DNA from: Bifidobacterium ramosum
GTDB lineage: Bacteria; Actinomycetota; Actinomycetes; Actinomycetales; Bifidobacteriaceae
Direction: 5' to 3'
Length of the DNA stretch: 64,000 nt
Assembly: GCF_009299505.1 (NCBI RefSeq)
Contig: NZ_WBSM01000005.1
Location: 62,001 to 126,000 of the forward strand
The notes below the pieces were generated by a model that did no database searches, was not told where the DNA came from, and saw only the letters and a program-made list of their open reading frames with translations. This document shows positions 62,369-64,000 of this stretch, in pieces; position 1 is the stretch's first letter, and each line of letters starts with the position of its first letter. Made by a program: the position numbers and the translations under genes.

Positions 62369-63526
62369 ATGGTCGATCAGGCACCCGAACAGACACGTAC
62401 ACAGACGTCCGAACCGGCATCACACGCATCCTCAACACAACGCAACTCGATCGCATCCAATCAGCGAGACTCACACACACCCGACCCACGCGCACCGCGC
62501 AACCCGCGCACATCCGACGCACACAGTCTGCGCGAACCCACCCCGCGTACCCCGCGCGACCCGCATACACCACGCACGCCACGCACGCCACGCACCACGC
62601 GCAACCCGCACCAACTTCGCAGGCCAACGCTCTCCCCCACCGTCGGCAAACTCATGCTGCTGGCGTGCGCGATGCTGTGGGGCGGCAGCTATCCGACCGC
62701 GAAGGTCGCGATGACCGCCGTCACACCGCAGTGGCTCATGGCCATCCGTCTGCTGGCCGCATCGCTCATCATGTTCATCCTGTTCCGCAAGCAGATCACG
62801 CCGTATCTCAACCGCCGCATCATCGTGCCCGGTCTGCTGGTCGGCGTGACGTACTGGGGCACGATGTGCAGCCAGACGGTCGGTCTGACCATGATCGAAC
62901 CGGGCCGCAGCGCGTTCCTGACCGCCGCGTACTGCGTGATCGTGCCGTTCACGTCATGGCTGCTCATGAAGCAGCGCCCCACGATCCGCAACCTCGTGGC
63001 CGCCGTGCTGTGCCTGACCGGCGTGGGATGCGTGTCGCTCAGTTCCGGACTGGGCACCCTGTCGATCGGACTGGGCGATCTGCTCACGCTGCTGTGCGCG
63101 CTCGTGTTTTCGTTCAATCTGGTATGGCTGGGCAAGTTCGGCCGCGTGATTCATCCGGTGGCGCTCACGTTCGCGCAGTTCATGACGGCCGGCACGCTGT
63201 TTCTGGTCGGTGCGATCGCGACCGAACCGGCGCCGTCCGCGACCTGGCTGCGGCCAAGCATCCTGCTGTGCCTGGTCTATCTGTTCTTCGGCGCGACGAT
63301 GACCGCGCAGATCATGCAGAACGTCGGTCTCAAGGTGACGCCGCCTTCGCAGGCGTCGCTCATCATGTGTCTGGAGACGGTGTTCAGTCTGCTGTTTTCG
63401 GTGCTGTTCTACGGCGAGCGCGTCGAGGCGGCGGCCGGTGCGGGCTTTGTGCTGATCTTCTCCGCGATCCTGTGCTCACAGATCCATCTCAACGGTCGTA
63501 TGCTCGAGCGGCTTTCGCATAAGTGA
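62369..63526 (+). CDS. EamA/DMT-family transporter
   Basis: 385 residues; ATG 62369 behind AAGGAGCTCCAATC. The first about 90 residues are a disordered Thr/Arg/Pro/His tail with PRTPR-type repeats. Then ten membrane helices (from KLMLLACAMLWGGSYPTAKVAM to AGFVLIFSAILCSQIHL) arranged as two EamA repeats. Motifs SYPTAKVAMTAVTPQWLMAIRLLAASLIMF and EPGRSAFLTAAYCVIVPF (first repeat), TPPSQASLIMCLETVFSLLFSVLFYGERVE (second) are typical of the drug/metabolite transporter superfamily. The substrate is not predictable (amino acids or metabolites are common). Confidence 0.9.
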   Translation: MVDQAPEQTRTQTSEPASHASSTQRNSIASNQRDSHTPDPRAPRNPRTSDAHSLREPTPRTPRDPHTPRTPRTPRTTRNPHQLRRPTLSPTVGKLMLLACAMLWGGSYPTAKVAMTAVTPQWLMAIRLLAASLIMFILFRKQITPYLNRRIIVPGLLVGVTYWGTMCSQTVGLTMIEPGRSAFLTAAYCVIVPFTSWLLMKQRPTIRNLVAAVLCLTGVGCVSLSSGLGTLSIGLGDLLTLLCALVFSFNLVWLGKFGRVIHPVALTFAQFMTAGTLFLVGAIATEPAPSATWLRPSILLCLVYLFFGATMTAQIMQNVGLKVTPPSQASLIMCLETVFSLLFSVLFYGERVEAAAGAGFVLIFSAILCSQIHLNGRMLERLSHK

Positions 63527-63673
63527 CAGCCTGCGGTGGCTTGACCTCGAAGTGGGCCGGCGATGCGTCGCCGGTCCAGAGCCGCACCACACACCGTCGC
63601 GTTGCGTGAATCACGATACGCTGCGCTCGAAATCCCCCGGCGTGCCGCACGCCAGCCCACTAGGATAGGTCGT

Positions 63674-64000
63674 ATGAACGATTCAATAACCTCAGCCGAG
63701 TGGGTCAACCCGCTGCGCGACCCGCGCGATCTGCGTCTGCCACGCATCGCCGGCCCATGCAGCATCGTGATCTTCGGCGTGACCGGCGACCTGTCACGCA
63801 AGAAACTGCTGCCCGCCATCTACGACCTGGCCAACCGCGGCCTCCTGCCGCCGAGCTTCGGCCTGACCGGCTTCGCCCGGCGCGACTGGACCGAGGACCA
63901 TTTCAAGGATTTCGTGCGCGAGAACGTGATCGCGCACTGCCGCACCCCGTTCAAGGAGTCCACGTGGACCCAGCTGGCGGCCGGCATCCGCTTCGTGCAG
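63674..64000 (+). CDS. zwf: Glucose-6-phosphate dehydrogenase (5' part only)
   Basis: Gene runs off the right edge; 109 codons visible. ATG 63674 follows AGGATAGG. The reading frame gives NPLRDPRDLRLPRIAGPCSIVIFGVTGDLSRKKLLPAIYDLANRGLLPP, whose GVTGDLSRKKLLPA is the NADP-binding glycine motif of G6PDH, then GFARRDWTEDHFKDFVRENV. It oxidises glucose-6-phosphate to 6-phosphogluconolactone with NADP. Core gene; opcA and pgl are the usual next genes but are outside the window. Confidence 0.92.
   Translation, partial: MNDSITSAEWVNPLRDPRDLRLPRIAGPCSIVIFGVTGDLSRKKLLPAIYDLANRGLLPPSFGLTGFARRDWTEDHFKDFVRENVIAHCRTPFKESTWTQLAAGIRFVQ

Overview
The window looks like a Bifidobacterium chromosome segment, or a very close actinobacterial relative. 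The evidence is the GC-rich core, an actinobacterial Crp/GlxR-type regulator, a DUF4916 Nudix protein, an RmlC-RmlD fusion, a Wzz/BY-kinase fusion, a DUF4012 envelope protein and a multidomain secreted starch hydrolase. I found no rRNA, tRNA or CRISPR array. Species cannot be fixed from the sequence alone.

Bases 1-21.4 kb are core chromosome. In order they hold the 5' part of an Old Yellow Enzyme gene, a class A penicillin-binding protein, a Crp-family regulator, a lipoate-protein ligase, leuB, oligopeptidase B, an APP1-type phosphatase, gcvH, an NADH pyrophosphatase (nudC), an alpha/beta hydrolase and a DUF4916 Nudix protein (these mostly on the minus strand). On the plus strand follow thioredoxin, a G5/transglycosylase cell-wall protein, a small membrane protein overlapping an XRE regulator, a surface protein, a conserved hypothetical and a polymerase-like membrane protein. 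Intergenic gaps here carry a family of about 48-bp hairpin palindromes (12 copies here, 4 more at 61.9-62.3 kb, none between). A second, unrelated hairpin family forms a short array at 5.9-6.1 kb.

Bases 21.4-25.2 kb encode a secreted 1262-residue alpha-amylase: GH13 catalytic domain, CBM74-like domain, CBM26-like domain, Ig-like domain, CBM26-like domain. This is the architecture of resistant (granular) starch-degrading enzymes.

Bases 25.3-38 kb are an accessory island. It has a DUF4143 AAA ATPase behind a 33-bp-period repeat, a decayed DUF234-type ATPase and its intact paralogue behind a perfect inverted repeat, a class II-like Fic protein, a frameshifted MerR/DUF433 gene, a PIN (DUF4411) plus ImmA/IrrE toxin-antitoxin pair, and an AT-rich two-gene module: a SMC/OLD-like ATPase with a small partner carrying a possible PD-(D/E)xK signature. 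That module is the best candidate for an undescribed defence system. IS256-family remnants mark the island.

Bases 38-61.8 kb are a surface polysaccharide locus. A GT2 of GtrB type plus a polytopic membrane protein are on the plus strand. On the minus strand are two nitroreductase-like proteins, a high-GC FrhB-like iron-sulfur protein, a Wzx flippase, two polysaccharide pyruvyl-transferase-family proteins, a Wzy-like polymerase, four glycosyltransferases, a Wzz/BY-kinase, DUF4012 and the dTDP-rhamnose genes rmlA, rmlCD and rmlB. The middle (43.7-53.3 kb) is AT-rich and looks like an exchangeable cassette inside conserved GC-rich flanks. Two genes carry 9-base C/G tracts that could be phase-variable. 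No priming glycosyltransferase is present in the window.

The window closes with an EamA-family transporter and the first 109 codons of glucose-6-phosphate dehydrogenase (zwf), a return to core chromosome.
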